From CAWIJJ01 sp963836405 (GTDB lineage: Bacteria > Acidobacteriota > Terriglobia > Bryobacterales > Bryobacteraceae), in assembly GCA_963836405.1 (NCBI GenBank), contig CAWIJL010000007.1, forward strand, positions 784,772 through 848,771: a stretch of DNA of 64,000 nucleotides, given 5' to 3'. Below the pieces are notes generated by a model. It did no database searches. It worked only from the letters and a program-made list of their open reading frames with translations, and was not told the DNA's origin. Of the stretch, positions 43,945-53,051 are shown piece by piece; the stretch's first letter is position 1, and every line of letters begins with the position of its first letter. The position numbers and the translations under genes are program-made.

Positions 43945-44412
43945 GTGGTGGAGGTGACGGGACGACTCGCGGCTCATGGATGCCCAGATGGCCATCGCCT
44001 GCAGAGGTGTTGTGACCCCAGTTATAACGCCGTCTTTGCGATCTGTCGAAGCTGCGACCACGGGCAGCGATATTGCAGCGCCGCTTGCAGGAAGCGACGG
44101 CGGCAACAACAAATGCGAGCAGCGGGCCGACGCTACCAAGCCACAGAAGAAGGCAAACTGACCCACCGCTGCCGTCAGCGTGCGTACCGCAGACGAATCG
44201 GCCAAGCCGACGTGACGCATCAAGGTGTGTCTTCCGTCAACGAGCCGGCGCGACCAACATCGAACCTCTCGCAGTGTGCGATCTGCGGGTGCAGAGCGAC
44301 TGGAAGGATCCGTTTGACCGTCTGCCTCGCTCATGCTGTGCCCCGCGTCGAAGGCGACGCCGGCGAGATGCCCAGATTTCTACGTTTTTACATGACCGGT
44401 AACAGTCGGTGA
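43945..44412 (+). CDS. Cys-rich zinc-ribbon-like protein
   Basis: The 155-residue product has CRSCDHGQRYCSAACRKRRR, an Arg-rich stretch with EEGKLTHRCRQRAYRRR, and a second CAICGC. Similar proteins are common beside transposable elements in soil bacteria (family remembered, not tested). After about residue 125 the sequence looks less like the family, and another frame may hold the true end. Function unknown; zinc and nucleic-acid binding are plausible. Confidence 0.5.
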   Translation: MVEVTGRLAAHGCPDGHRLQRCCDPSYNAVFAICRSCDHGQRYCSAACRKRRRQQQMRAAGRRYQATEEGKLTHRCRQRAYRRRIGQADVTHQGVSSVNEPARPTSNLSQCAICGCRATGRIRLTVCLAHAVPRVEGDAGEMPRFLRFYMTGNSR

Positions 44413-44489
44413 AGGTGTCGGATTAAATGGTCGCGCGCCGCGCCGCCCAGGCTATGCCGTTTTCCTTTTGGAACGGCGCTTCACTTCAC

Positions 44490-44498
44490 ATCTCAGCC
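44490..44498. repeat. Left 9-bp target duplication of the IS4-type element
   Basis: ATCTCAGCC, repeated exactly at 48,373-48,381 on the other side of the element. Confidence 0.92.
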
Positions 44499-44512
44499 CA
44501 CTAGTGTCCGGC
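44499..44512 (+). repeat. Left terminal repeat of the IS4-type element
   Basis: CACTAGTGTCCGGC, perfect inverted match to 48,359-48,372. Confidence 0.93.
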
Positions 44513-44528
44513 TACAAGTCGAACAGAA

Positions 44529-44783
44529 TCAACTGGTTGCCGGAGTCGATAAGTCGTTCTCGGAGTCAGATGCTTGAAGTGCCCGTAAAATGGGCGTTTT
44601 CTCAAAAAGCGTCACGCTCAAAATCTGTAGAATTTGGTAGAGGCTCGCCTCCAGTCCCAGGCGCTTGCGGACGATGGCCACCAGCACGTAGACCGAGACC
44701 GCAATCCAGATTTGGGTCTTCACCGCGTTCTCGCTGGTGCCGTAGAAGGCCTTGATCCGCAGGTGCTGCTTGATCCATTTGAA
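44529..44783 (-). pseudogene. IS4-type transposase, C-terminal part
   Basis: The minus strand reads FKWIKQHLRIKAFYGTSENA then VKTQIWIAVSVYVLVAIVRK, the C-terminal catalytic (YREK-type) end of IS4-family DDE transposases. It begins exactly where the serine-recombinase element ends. The matching N-terminal part, ending CRWQVELFF, is at 47,338. Confidence 0.9.
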
Positions 44784-44824
44784 CGACTGAACGACATACT
44801 GCCCATCAACAGCGTCCTGCTGAA

Positions 44825-45253
44825 GTGACAATCTATTACCCCTACCATCCGTTGCGCCGGCAGCGCCTCCCCGTGGTCAGGGTCTACGAGTTTCACGACG
44901 AGGTCCACTATGTAGTGCGACAAACTGACGGCTCGCCATTAGCCGTGCCGGGCTGGATGACTGATCCCGAGGCCGTGTATGTCAACGTGGTCTCCAGAGC
45001 GCGCCTGCCGCTCTGCGTGCTGCGCGAACTGCGGCGCATCGCAGTAACGCAGCGACCCTCCAGCGTGCACAATGTGCACGAGGAGGATCACGATGCAGCG
45101 GTCCCGAGCAAAATACCAACGACACCTGTTCGAGGAGACGCGCGCCGTTCCCACCGTACGATTTCCACGGGACGTGCAAGAGGCACTGCGCCAAGCGCTG
45201 GTGCAGTGGCTTCAGGCAGTGGCGAAGAGGATGCGCAAGGAGGCCGGCGATGA
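44825..45253 (+). CDS. DUF5372-like accessory protein of the serine-recombinase element
   Basis: The 142-residue frame starts with GTG. Residues 1-80 (YHPLRRQRLPVVRVYEFHDE, GSPLAVPGWMTDPEAVYVNV, RLPLCVLRELRRI) resemble DUF5372, a short family found beside such recombinases. Beyond about residue 85 the frame overlaps the next gene and looks random, so the true protein may end earlier through a lost stop. Function unknown. Confidence 0.6.
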   Translation: MTIYYPYHPLRRQRLPVVRVYEFHDEVHYVVRQTDGSPLAVPGWMTDPEAVYVNVVSRARLPLCVLRELRRIAVTQRPSSVHNVHEEDHDAAVPSKIPTTPVRGDARRSHRTISTGRARGTAPSAGAVASGSGEEDAQGGRR

Positions 45254-45269
45254 ACAAGATCACCGCTGA
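45093..45269 (+). CDS. Small helical protein of the serine-recombinase element
   Basis: The 58-residue product begins MQRSRAKYQRHLFEETRAVP and contains VQEALRQALVQWLQAVAKRM. AGGAGG stands six bases before the ATG. It overlaps the recombinase start by 20 bp in another frame, so translation is coupled. Small proteins of this kind accompany the DUF5372-like and recombinase genes in related elements as I recall them; no function is known. Confidence 0.65.
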   Translation: MQRSRAKYQRHLFEETRAVPTVRFPRDVQEALRQALVQWLQAVAKRMRKEAGDEQDHR

Positions 45270-47304
45270 CCATTTGGCCCGGCGGGCTTGTGTGTACATC
45301 CGTCAGTCGACGCCAGAGCAGGTGCGGCACAATCTGGAAAGCAAGCGGCGCCAATATGCCCTTGCCGATCGTGCACGCACCCTGGGCTGGCAGGAGATCG
45401 ACGTCATTGACGACGATCTGGGAATGTCGGGATCCGGAACCCGTCGCCCCGGCTTTGAACGTCTTTTGTCGGCGGTCTGCGATAAGCAAGTCGGCGCCGT
45501 CTTCAGCATCGAGGCGTCGCGGTTGGCGCGCACGAATCGGGAGTGGCATACGCTGCTGGAGTTTTGCAGCATCGTCGGTGTCCTCCTGATCGATGCCGAA
45601 GCGGTGTATGACCCCAGGCTTACTAATGATCGATTGTTGTTAGGCATGAAGGGCACCATTAGCGAGATGGAAGTGGCGGGCTTCCGGGAGCGCGCACAGG
45701 CGGCGATTCTACAGAAGGCGCAGCGGGGCGCCTTGGTGCGACGGGTTCCGATCGGATATAGCAAAAGAGCCGAAGACCGCATCGAGAAGGATCCGGATGC
45801 CAGGATCGGGGCCGCCATCGATCTGATCTTCCGCAAGTTTGCGGAGTTGGGCAGCGTGCGACAGGTCTTTTTCTGGCTGGAGCGGCAGCAGATTCAGTTG
45901 CCCATCGCGAGGGGGCCGGAAGAGACACAGGAGATCGTCTGGCGACCTGCTCGGTATCACGCAGTGTTGAGCGTGCTGAAGAATCCGATCTACGCGGGAG
46001 CGTACGCGTATGGGCGAAGCAAGACCGTCATCGGACTTGAGGGCGGGCAGAAGCGGGTCCGTCGACAGGTGCAGCGGCGCCGGGAGGACTGGAAGGTATT
46101 GATTCGGGATCATCACGAGGGTTACATTGACTGGGAGGTCTATCAGAGCAATCAAACGATGATTGCCCAGAACGACAATGCGAAAGGAAGCGCGGTGCGC
46201 GGCGCGATCAAACAGGGTGATGCGCTGCTCGCTGGTCTGCTGCGATGCGGTCATTGTGGCGCCAAATTGCTGGCGCAATATCCGCGCCCCGGCGTGATTC
46301 GGTATCAGTGCTCCGGATATCTCCTCAATCGCGATCGGGCATGTTGCGTCATGTTCGGTGGGCTGCGTGCGGATCGGTTGGTGTCGGAGCAGCTCATGCA
46401 ATCTCTGGCGCCAATGGGTATGGAAGCTGCCATCGAGGCGATCGAATCCCTCGAAGGCGCCAGCGATGAGAGGCTTCAGCAAAGGGCATTGGCATTAGAA
46501 CAGGCGCACTATGAAGTGACACGCGCTCGGCGCCAGTACGATGCGGTAGACCCGTCGAATCGACTTGTGGCTGCGGAACTCGAACGCCGCTGGAACCAAG
46601 CTCTCACCACAGAGGCGCAACTGGAGGCCGAGTTAGTAACATTGCAACAGAATCGGGAAGAACCTATTACTGAGGGAGTAAAGCGTGAGTTATTGTCTTT
46701 CGCACGGGATCTGCCTAAGCTATGGGATGATTCACATAGTTTGCCGGGGTACAAGAAACGCCTCCTTCGTGTTGCTCTGAAAGAGATCATCGCCACGAGT
46801 GAAGGCGAGACCCTACGCTTGGTATTGCATTGGCAAGGTGGGGATCACACGCAGGTAGAGTTTGAAAAGATTCGCACCGGTCGACATCGGTATGTCACCG
46901 GCGATGACCTGGTAGAGATCGTTCGCAAACTGGCGCGGGTCGAATCGGATGCGCGGATCGCTTCGATTCTCAATCGCAATCAACGCCGCACGGCGCACCA
47001 ACAGACTTGGACTGCAAAGCGCGTCTGCTCGCTGCGCAACAACCATGCGATTCCGGTTTACTGTGAGGGGGAGCGGCAAGCCCGCGGCGAGATGTCGGTC
47101 AGTGATGCCGCCTCCGCCCTCGGCGTCACGCCGACCAGTGTTTTGCGGTTGATTCGGCTGAAGCAGTTGCCGGCGGCGCAGGCCTGTGGGGGTGCGCCCT
47201 GGATTCTGCGCAGCGCTGACGTCGAGCAATGCGTGGCCGAACGGCGTCATCCAGCAACCCCACCAACGCTGGAGTCGGGGCAATTGAACCTTGAAATTCC
47301 ATAG
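45250..47304 (+). CDS. Large serine recombinase
   Basis: The 684-residue product has an N-terminal resolvase domain with catalytic Ser20 (ACVYIRQSTPEQ), SIEASRLARTNREWHTLLEF and the helix-E region EMEVAGFRER. A recombinase domain follows (about 185-320), then a zinc beta ribbon (CGHCGAKLLAQYPRPGVIRY, CSGYLLNRDRACC), a coiled coil and a C-terminal region with a helix-turn-helix-like segment (SVSDAASALGVTPTSVLRLI). It presumably moves the element it lies in. The ribosome-binding site AAGGAGG is strong and the gene is intact. Confidence 0.93.
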   Translation: MNKITADHLARRACVYIRQSTPEQVRHNLESKRRQYALADRARTLGWQEIDVIDDDLGMSGSGTRRPGFERLLSAVCDKQVGAVFSIEASRLARTNREWHTLLEFCSIVGVLLIDAEAVYDPRLTNDRLLLGMKGTISEMEVAGFRERAQAAILQKAQRGALVRRVPIGYSKRAEDRIEKDPDARIGAAIDLIFRKFAELGSVRQVFFWLERQQIQLPIARGPEETQEIVWRPARYHAVLSVLKNPIYAGAYAYGRSKTVIGLEGGQKRVRRQVQRRREDWKVLIRDHHEGYIDWEVYQSNQTMIAQNDNAKGSAVRGAIKQGDALLAGLLRCGHCGAKLLAQYPRPGVIRYQCSGYLLNRDRACCVMFGGLRADRLVSEQLMQSLAPMGMEAAIEAIESLEGASDERLQQRALALEQAHYEVTRARRQYDAVDPSNRLVAAELERRWNQALTTEAQLEAELVTLQQNREEPITEGVKRELLSFARDLPKLWDDSHSLPGYKKRLLRVALKEIIATSEGETLRLVLHWQGGDHTQVEFEKIRTGRHRYVTGDDLVEIVRKLARVESDARIASILNRNQRRTAHQQTWTAKRVCSLRNNHAIPVYCEGERQARGEMSVSDAASALGVTPTSVLRLIRLKQLPAAQACGGAPWILRSADVEQCVAERRHPATPPTLESGQLNLEIP

Positions 47305-47337
47305 ACATCCGAAGGAGTGCACCATGTCGAGTAATCG

Positions 47338-48237
47338 AAGAACAGTTCCACCTGCCAGCGGCACTTGTAGATCTGGGCGATAGTAAGTGCCGGAAGCGTG
47401 AAGTTGTTGGTCAGGAATTTGAGCCGATTGTTGGTCTCCACATCGTAGATAACTCATGCGCCGCAAAGCATCCGGATACGCCGTTGCCGAGTCGATGGTG
47501 GTCAGGATGACGGTGTGATCGGAGCGAACGCCGGTGGCCTTGTCCACCGGATGGGAGTAGCGGCGCTGGAGCAAGACGTTTTCTTTGGTGCGCACCACGA
47601 AGAAGGCGGCCGAGAGCGTGAAGACGTAGAGTCGCTCGAAATCGACGTAGCCGCGATCCATCACGTAGAAGGCGCCGGCCTCGGGGATGATCTCGTCGAG
47701 GATATTGACGTCGTGCACCTTGCCATCGGTGATGCGGATAAACGTGGGGATATTGCCGTGCAGGTCGAGCAGGGTGTGCATCTTGACGGCGGCTTTGTGC
47801 TTCCGGAACTTCGCCCAAGGGAACAGCGCCAGACACAGATCGATGGTCGTGGAATCCAGCGCGTAGAGGCTGTGGTCGAGATCCACACCGATGGGATCGG
47901 GGGCATAGAGGGGCCGCGCGATGCGGATCAACACGTGCGCGAAGTCGGCGAAGATGCGCCAGTCATGAGACTCGTTGGCGTCGGCCAACGTCGAACGCGC
48001 CACCTTTCCACGGAAGCCCAAGTGATACAGCTTGGCACTCAGAGCACGAAGGCATGCCTCGATATCGCGCAAGCTCTCGCGATAAGTCAACTGAGCAAAA
48101 GCCATTGCCAGATACTGGTCCCAGCAAGAGAAGCCGCGCAAGCGGGCGGCGCCATCGTAACGAGCTACGCAACGACGAAATTCCCGATCCGGCAGGAAGC
48201 CGATCAACTGCGAGAACACCGTGCGACCCTGGTTCAC
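47338..48237 (-). pseudogene. IS4-type transposase, N-terminal part, frameshifted
   Basis: It starts MNQGRTVFSQLIGFLPDREF and continues YALDSTTIDLCLALFPWAKF, GAFYVMDRGYVDFERLYVFT and FVVRTKENVLLQRRYSHP. These are DDE catalytic segments of IS4 transposases. Near 47,450 an extra base shifts the frame. The protein then resumes as VETNNRLKFLTNNFTLPALT and IAQIYKCRWQVELFF, and is cut by the inserted element. It thus carries two separate lesions. Confidence 0.9.
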
Positions 48238-48358
48238 AGACCATTGTCGATTGCCTCAAGACCGGCCATCGAGCCGGCCGCCATTCAAATCGCGGCAAGG
48301 CATAAATCGTCGCAAGAGACTGAAATTGCGAGCGTTACAGGATCCTGCAAAGCACTTT

Positions 48359-48372
48359 GCCGGACACTAGTG
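48359..48372 (-). repeat. Right terminal repeat of the IS4-type element
   Basis: Reverse complement of CACTAGTGTCCGGC. Confidence 0.93.
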
Positions 48373-48381
48373 ATCTCAGCC
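48373..48381. repeat. Right 9-bp target duplication of the IS4-type element
   Basis: ATCTCAGCC, identical to 44,490-44,498. Confidence 0.92.
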
Positions 48382-48562
48382 ATTCGACAGCACGGAAGAC
48401 GATTGCGGCAACGCCAGTACTGGCAACAAGAGTAACGGTGGAAGGCTCCATGCATTCTAATAAACTCCGGCATCTGCAACAAAGAAATGCTGTCTTTGGT
48501 TATCAGCAGCCCGACGGGCTGAAGTATGCGGCATTCGGCTGCGGGTCTCAAGGAGATTCGCA

Positions 48563-49457
48563 GTGATCTGCCATACGTGTGAAATCGAATGCAAGCGCTT
48601 TGGGAAGGACCGACACGGGGCTTAGCGATTCCGTTGCCGCCAGTGCTCCAAGACGTACCTGAAGCCTCACAAACCCCACCAGCGACCGCTTAGCCCCATG
48701 TACACGAAGCTGGAAATGCCGTGGCGGTCCCGAAACTCCTCATCGAAGGAATGAGCATTAGCAGCGTCGAGCGGATCACGGAAGTCACCAATGCACCACG
48801 AAACGATCCTGGCGTTGATCGTACTGGCCGGTGAGCAGTGCCAGCGATTGCTTGCCAGCCGGGTCCGCAACATTCCTTGCCAAGACGTACAGTGTGACGA
48901 AATCTGGGGATTCGTCCAGAAGAAGGAAGCCCACAATTGGCCGTGGGAATCGCACGACACGAAGGTGGGGGACGCCTACTGCTTCGTCGCCATTGAGCGA
49001 AACACCAAACTTGTCCTGGCATACCGGCTAGGCCGCCGCACCGATGATTGACACGGAGAAGTTTGCGGAAAACCTTCGGAGAGCCACTTCACGCACAGGC
49101 GCTTCCAAATTACAACGGATGGGTCTAAACCCCACGTCATGCCTTCGCCCTGGTGTTCTCCACCAGACGTTATAGAAGCTGTCCCCAATACGGTCCGAAT
49201 GGGAGATCCCTGCGGACAAGATTTGTACCTCCCATGTCGAGCGGCAGAACTTGACCATCCGAATGCACATGCGGCGCATGACGGGGCTGACGAACGGATT
49301 CAACAAGAAGAGGGAGAACTTGTAGGCCGCTTACGCACTTCATTTCGCCTACCGCAATTTCTGCCGGGTCCACTCAATTTTGCGGGTCACACCAGCTATG
49401 GCCGCTGGCATTACCGATCATGTCTGGAGTATCGATGAACTGTTGCTGGCGGTGTGA
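48563..49457 (+). pseudogene. IS1-type transposase, badly decayed
   Basis: From a GTG behind AAGGAG, scattered frames read VICHTCEIECKRFGKDRHGA, FRCRQCSKTYLKPHKP, VQCDEIWGFVQKKEAHNWPW, DTKVGDAYCFVAIERNTKLV, ICTSHVERQNLTIRMHMRRM and AYALHFAYRNFCRVHS. This is the zinc-finger and DDE order of IS1-like transposases. Several stops and frameshifts interrupt it. No terminal repeats were found. About 210 bp after it show nothing recognisable. Confidence 0.85.
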
Positions 49458-49669
49458 CGCTTCATTCCACCGGATAAAGTTGTGAGGCCGTGTGAATTGC
49501 CTGGAATTGCCTCAACGACAACTTTGGGGATAAACGGCTTCGAGGCACGTTCTTCCTGTGTCCGTTGAGGGGATAGAACAGTTTCTCCTCCGCTGGTTCT
49601 CCGAACTGCTCCACCGGCCACAGTGACCCCTTTCCGCGGGACGAAGTCTGATGACGGCCAGACACGAAG

Positions 49670-49999
49670 CTAGTTGACGCGGGCGCCCACCAAACTGTTG
49701 AATTGCCGCACAGCATCGACCTCTCGCGGAGCATCCCCGTTGAACAACGTGCAAAACAATTGGGCTGCAAGCTCTTTAGAGAAGATGCAATCACGCACGG
49801 ACGGAATGGGGCCGGTTGCAGTCCGCTCGCAGGCGAACTCTATCCGCACCACCTCACAATCGTCCGATACCCAGGCCTCTTGGATCTTGGAAAACTCCTG
49901 GACATCCTCAGCGCCAGCAAGCGAGGCACGAATAGTGGTATCGGTCCGAGCGAGGATGACAGCTTCGACTGTGGTTCCGTCGCGGAAGGTGATGTACAT
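49670..49999 (-). CDS. Hypothetical protein
   Basis: The 109-residue product starts MYITFRDGTTVEAVILARTD behind a GGAG eight bases upstream and continues EFSKIQEAWVSDDCEVVRIE. It has a beta-rich first half and a helical end (VRDCIFSKELAAQLFCTLFN). There is no membrane segment or known motif. It is isolated among mobile-element debris. Confidence 0.6.
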   Translation of the reverse strand: MYITFRDGTTVEAVILARTDTTIRASLAGAEDVQEFSKIQEAWVSDDCEVVRIEFACERTATGPIPSVRDCIFSKELAAQLFCTLFNGDAPREVDAVRQFNSLVGARVN

Positions 50000-50371
50000 C
50001 GGTGATCTCCGTTTCCGCAACTAGTTTGACGTAGTCGAGTGCTGTTGAACCAGTTCATGGCGTACTATCACCGCCCAAAACCTTGGCTAGGTACGGCTAG
50101 GTAGCTGATAACCCGGGTAGTTGAATCCGGATGGGAGCTGTCCCCTTTTCCAACGATTGTAGCGTTCGACCGATCAACACGCCGCTGCGAAAAAGCATCC
50201 CCGTGCGGACCTTCGGCGATCTCAATGATCCTTCCCCGGGACCCGCGCCTCCGCGCGGTTCTTCAGTAAGCGTCTCGTAAACCGCGGTCGCGGACAGTAC
50301 TGGATCGCGGCGGATTACTCGAGCTTGGGCTGGAGCCGTCGTGGATTCCCAGTTATGGGGAAGCGACTCGC
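50000..50371. other. Gap without recognisable gene
   Basis: The 372 bp hold no convincing coding frame, repeat or RNA. A minus-strand frame running on from the resolvase pseudogene crosses part of it, but shows no family motif. Confidence 0.4.
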
Positions 50372-51071
50372 TCAGGAGCGTGATGGAGTGCGCCAGGATG
50401 CGCGAGAGCACATCGGGAGCAGGCAAACGGCCCTACGCCGCACGGTGAGCTTCCGGCAAGGCTGCGTAACGGAAGCGGGCCGACCTATTCCTGGGAGGAA
50501 TGGGCCCCCAAAGACACGGCGAACCGAGGTGCGGCCGATGTCCAATCGCCGGGCGATCTCGGATTTGCTGACGCCGGCGCGATGGAGTTTTCCAATTTCC
50601 GCAGCGTGTGCGGCGGCGGTTGCCGGCCGACCCAGCTGTTTGCCGTTCTGCCGAGCGTAAGCCTGGCCAGCCCGGGTGCGTTCGAGCAGGATCTCCCGCT
50701 CGAATTCGGCAAAGATCGCCAGCAGGCCGGCCATGGCTCGACCGGCCGGCGTGGTCAGGTCCAGTGCCTCCGTCAGCGACACGAACCCGACGCCGAGGTT
50801 TTCGAGTTCCTGAAGCGTCACCAGCAGGTCCTCACCGACCGGTCCCACCGTTCAAGCCGCCAGACCAGTACGACATGGATGTGCCGGCGGCGGGCGGCTT
50901 CCAGCAACTTCTCCCGCCGTTCCCGTCCCCGTCCCCGGAGTTCACCTCGCGCACTTCCACGGCGATCATCCAACCACGCCGCGCGGCGTACTCCCGCATC
51001 GCCCGATGCTGCATCGCCTGCGTCTGCTGATCATTCGTCGAGACACGGGCATACAGGCCGGCGCGAAACAT
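50372..51071 (-). pseudogene. Small serine recombinase (resolvase/invertase), frameshifted
   Basis: It starts MFRAGLYARVSTNDQQTQAM, with the catalytic Ser in the ARVS motif. It then breaks near 50,950 (REKLLEAARRRHIHVVLVWR in the next frame) and again near 50,850. Afterwards it reads GEDLLVTLQELENLGVGFVS, AMAGLLAIFAEFEREILLER and the helix-turn-helix GVSKSEIARRLDIGRTSVRR. Two one-base shifts disable it. The 3' end beyond SVRRVF is uncertain. Confidence 0.85.
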
Positions 51072-51207
51072 TTTCGCCGAAGCCTGCAAGCCTGGCCAAA
51101 AACTTGGTCTGATTGGCCTTCTCGGAGCGTGCGTTTGGCGGGCACTTGAGAGCGATGCTCCTCGCCGGCCGCAGTCGATCCTTTTCGGCGAGGAAGGATT
51201 CATCATA

Positions 51208-51351
51208 TTACGCAGCGGCGGGGAGGGCCAGTCGCGCCAGCGTGTCGCGGTAGTTCCAGGGCATCCACTCCGACCGTTGCCGTTTCAAGACCTCGGCGTG
51301 GCGCTGCAGCTCGGTGAGATAGTCGAAGGGATTGGCGCCGTTGAGCTCGCA
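51208..51351 (-). pseudogene. IS66-type transposase, C-terminal fragment
   Basis: The minus strand reads CELNGANPFDYLTELQRHAE then WMPWNYRDTLARLALPAAA, stop: the end of IS66 TnpC. It is cut by the IS110 element at 51,352 and continues at 52,832. Confidence 0.88.
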
Positions 51352-51364
51352 CTCTCGAAAGCCC

Positions 51365-52600
51365 TTACGCCGTGGCCTCCGCTGCTTTTATTGTGACCTT
51401 GAAGCCGAGAGACTCCAATCCCTTCACACACTTCAACATACGGCGACGGATGGTCTCTGGAGATAGCTGGCAACCGCAGTCGGAATAGGTTTCGCCCTCG
51501 TGCAGCAACTTCCAGATTACGAGAAGCATGCGATGGGCAACTGCAGTAATCGCCTTTCGCGCGCCTATCTGCGCTCGCCACCGCTGAAATAGCCGAAAGA
51601 ACTGGCTCTTCTTGTTTCGCACCGCTGCCCATGCGCACTGGGTTAAGACGCGCTTCAGCATTCGATTTCCCCTGGCGCATCGATTGCTGACCGAGACCCC
51701 CGCGCTTTCTTCGCGCCCAGGACACAGGCCCGCCCAGGAAGACAGTTTTCCCGGAGTGGCGAACGTTTTGGCCTGGGGGCCGACTTCCGCTACAACCTGG
51801 AATGCTGCAGTCAGGCTAATGCCCGGTACCGCACACAACCGGCTGATCGCGTCGTGGTGTTCTTTGAACAACCGCGCAATTTCTTCATCCAACTCCGCGA
51901 CCTGTTTGCGCTGTTGCTCAATTTGCTCCAACGATTGTTTCAGCAACAGGCGGTGCGCGCTCTCCATTCGGCCATCCAGCGCCTCCCGCAACTGTTCCTG
52001 GCTGGCGCGCACGTGCTCATGCGCTAGTTTAGCCAATATCTCAGGATCACTCTCCCCATTGGAAAGCGCCTGCAACATTCTCCAACCGCTCAAACCCAGA
52101 AGGTCGCTCAAGAGTCCTGAAATCTTGATCTGGCCGTCCTCCAACAGCCCTTCGATTTGATTCCGTAACCTGGTAATCTGCTGCATCGCTGTCGTACGGG
52201 CGCGGGTCAGCAATCGCCATCGACGCTGCTCCGCCTCTGGCACGAAACTGATGGTCAGATCATCCGCCAGCAGTCGGCGGACGATTCTCTTGGCGTCTGC
52301 GAAATCCATCTTCCGCCCCCGCGGCGCTGCCGTTGAACGAGGCTGGGCCAAGATCAGCTGAAAGTAAGGCTCCAGGGCATACCACACCGGCTTCCAATAT
52401 TGTGCTGTCGATTCCATGGCTACCCGCCGTACCCCCACTTGCAGCAGCCAGTCAACCAACTCCTTCAATTGCCAACGTCCCGCACCGAACTTCCGTGACA
52501 CGTACTCCGTTTCAGTCTGATCGGGCCGTGCAACCACCACAGCCAGCATCGCCTTGTGCACATCGATGCCGGCCACCGCTTCGTTATTCATTGACGACAT
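51365..52600 (-). CDS. IS110-family transposase
   Basis: The 411-residue product has the N-terminal RuvC-like DEDD domain (AVAGIDVHKAMLAVVVA, VRRVAMESTAQYWKPVWYAL, GRKMDFADAKRIVRRLLADD). A coiled coil follows, then the C-terminal Transposase_20 domain with its catalytic Ser region (LCAVPGISLTAAFQVVAEVG, WAGLCPGREESAGVSVSNRC). The ATG is preceded by GAGGAGG. It is intact, so the element may be active. Confidence 0.96.
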   Translation of the reverse strand: MSSMNNEAVAGIDVHKAMLAVVVARPDQTETEYVSRKFGAGRWQLKELVDWLLQVGVRRVAMESTAQYWKPVWYALEPYFQLILAQPRSTAAPRGRKMDFADAKRIVRRLLADDLTISFVPEAEQRRWRLLTRARTTAMQQITRLRNQIEGLLEDGQIKISGLLSDLLGLSGWRMLQALSNGESDPEILAKLAHEHVRASQEQLREALDGRMESAHRLLLKQSLEQIEQQRKQVAELDEEIARLFKEHHDAISRLCAVPGISLTAAFQVVAEVGPQAKTFATPGKLSSWAGLCPGREESAGVSVSNRCARGNRMLKRVLTQCAWAAVRNKKSQFFRLFQRWRAQIGARKAITAVAHRMLLVIWKLLHEGETYSDCGCQLSPETIRRRMLKCVKGLESLGFKVTIKAAEATA

Positions 52601-52831
52601 CGGATCCTCCTCGATGCCGTGCGGCGAGCGCGCTGATTAGTTATGCACTCTCACGTACTCCCGTAACCTCAAACGAGACCACGGGGCACAGTTATCGGTT
52701 CGAACGTGGCGCTCGCGACCAAACAAGTGTGCGGTCTCAAAATCTCCATTGCGAACTCGGCCTGAACCGCTCGGCACCACCACGACTCTAACCCGCTTTC
52801 ATCCGCTTCGGTGAGCGGAAACTCATCCCAA
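52601..52831 (-). ncRNA. Candidate bridge RNA region of the IS110 element
   Basis: IS110-group elements are known to encode a bridge RNA in the non-coding end upstream of the transposase. This 231-bp stretch has the right place, size and strand, and near its outer end holds a hairpin CCGCT/AGCGG (loop CACCGA). Loop sequences matching the IS66 target and donor ends were not worked out. Assignment is by position and family knowledge. Confidence 0.5.
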
Positions 52832-52956
52832 CAGGTGTGAATCAGACTAAATCAGACTCATGAACAGATCCCCTACCGCGGCTCCGTTCATCGTCTTATT
52901 AGAACGGCGAGTTTTTCCGGTGCAGAATCGGCTTCTTCAGGGCCCTTTCAACGAGG
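52832..52956 (-). pseudogene. IS66-type transposase, middle fragment
   Basis: Between the IS110 and RIT elements the minus strand reads NLVERALKKPILHRKNSPF, shifts, then KTMNGAAVGDLFMSLI, all typical of IS66 TnpC. A 10-bp tandem copy (AGTCTGATT repeated) near the IS110 junction adds a frameshift. Confidence 0.85.
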
Positions 52957-52988
52957 TTATGCCGCCTTCCGGATTATGCCGTGTGCTC
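52957..52988 (+). repeat. Left 32-bp inverted repeat of the RIT element
   Basis: Begins TTATGCCGCCTTCCGG and ends CCGTGTGCTC; perfect inverted match to 58,591-58,622. Confidence 0.95.
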
Positions 52989-53051
52989 TGCTCGTTATGC
53001 GGGTTTTCGCTGGGGGATCTCTCGCTTTGGGCAGCGCGGCTATCGGCATAA

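Larger units (their letters stand above)
44784..47337 (+). mobile_element. 2.55-kb serine-recombinase element inserted in the IS4 transposase
   Basis: Removing this stretch joins CTGTTCTT and TTCAAATGG with a shared TT. This restores VELFF-KWIKQH in frame, so the ends are known to within two bases. The ends are imperfect inverted repeats (CGACTGAACGACATACTGC against CGATTACTCGACATGGTGC, 13 of 19 matching). It holds three genes: DUF5372-like, a small helical protein and a large serine recombinase. The two-base shared core fits serine-recombinase chemistry. Confidence 0.88.
44499..48372 (-). mobile_element. IS4-type insertion sequence, interrupted
   Basis: Perfect 14-bp terminal inverted repeats (CACTAGTGTCCGGC) lie at 44,499-44,512 and 48,359-48,372. 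They are flanked by a perfect 9-bp duplication ATCTCAGCC. The transposase gene is on the minus strand, cut in two by the serine-recombinase element 44,784-47,337. Without it the IS is about 1.32 kb. The intact target duplication shows this was a single clean insertion. Confidence 0.93.
51352..52831 (-). mobile_element. IS110-family element inserted in the IS66 relic
   Basis: Joining the flanks restores the IS66 reading CTGATTCACACC-TG-CGAGCTCAAC (LIHTCEL), with a TG shared by both junctions. The ends are therefore known to within about two bases. The element is 1.48 kb, has no terminal inverted repeats or target duplication (normal for IS110) and carries one intact transposase. About 230 bp of non-coding sequence lies upstream of the gene and only 13 bp downstream, the IS110-group layout. 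Confidence 0.88.

Noticed and set aside
46813..47337. Extension of the IS4 transposase frame into the serine recombinase gene
   Set aside because: The frame merely stays open after the IS4 frameshift and the insertion border; the residues are antisense to the recombinase.
47515..48435. 306-codon plus-strand frame over the IS4 transposase
   Set aside because: Antisense to a clear transposase and crosses the IS border and target duplication.
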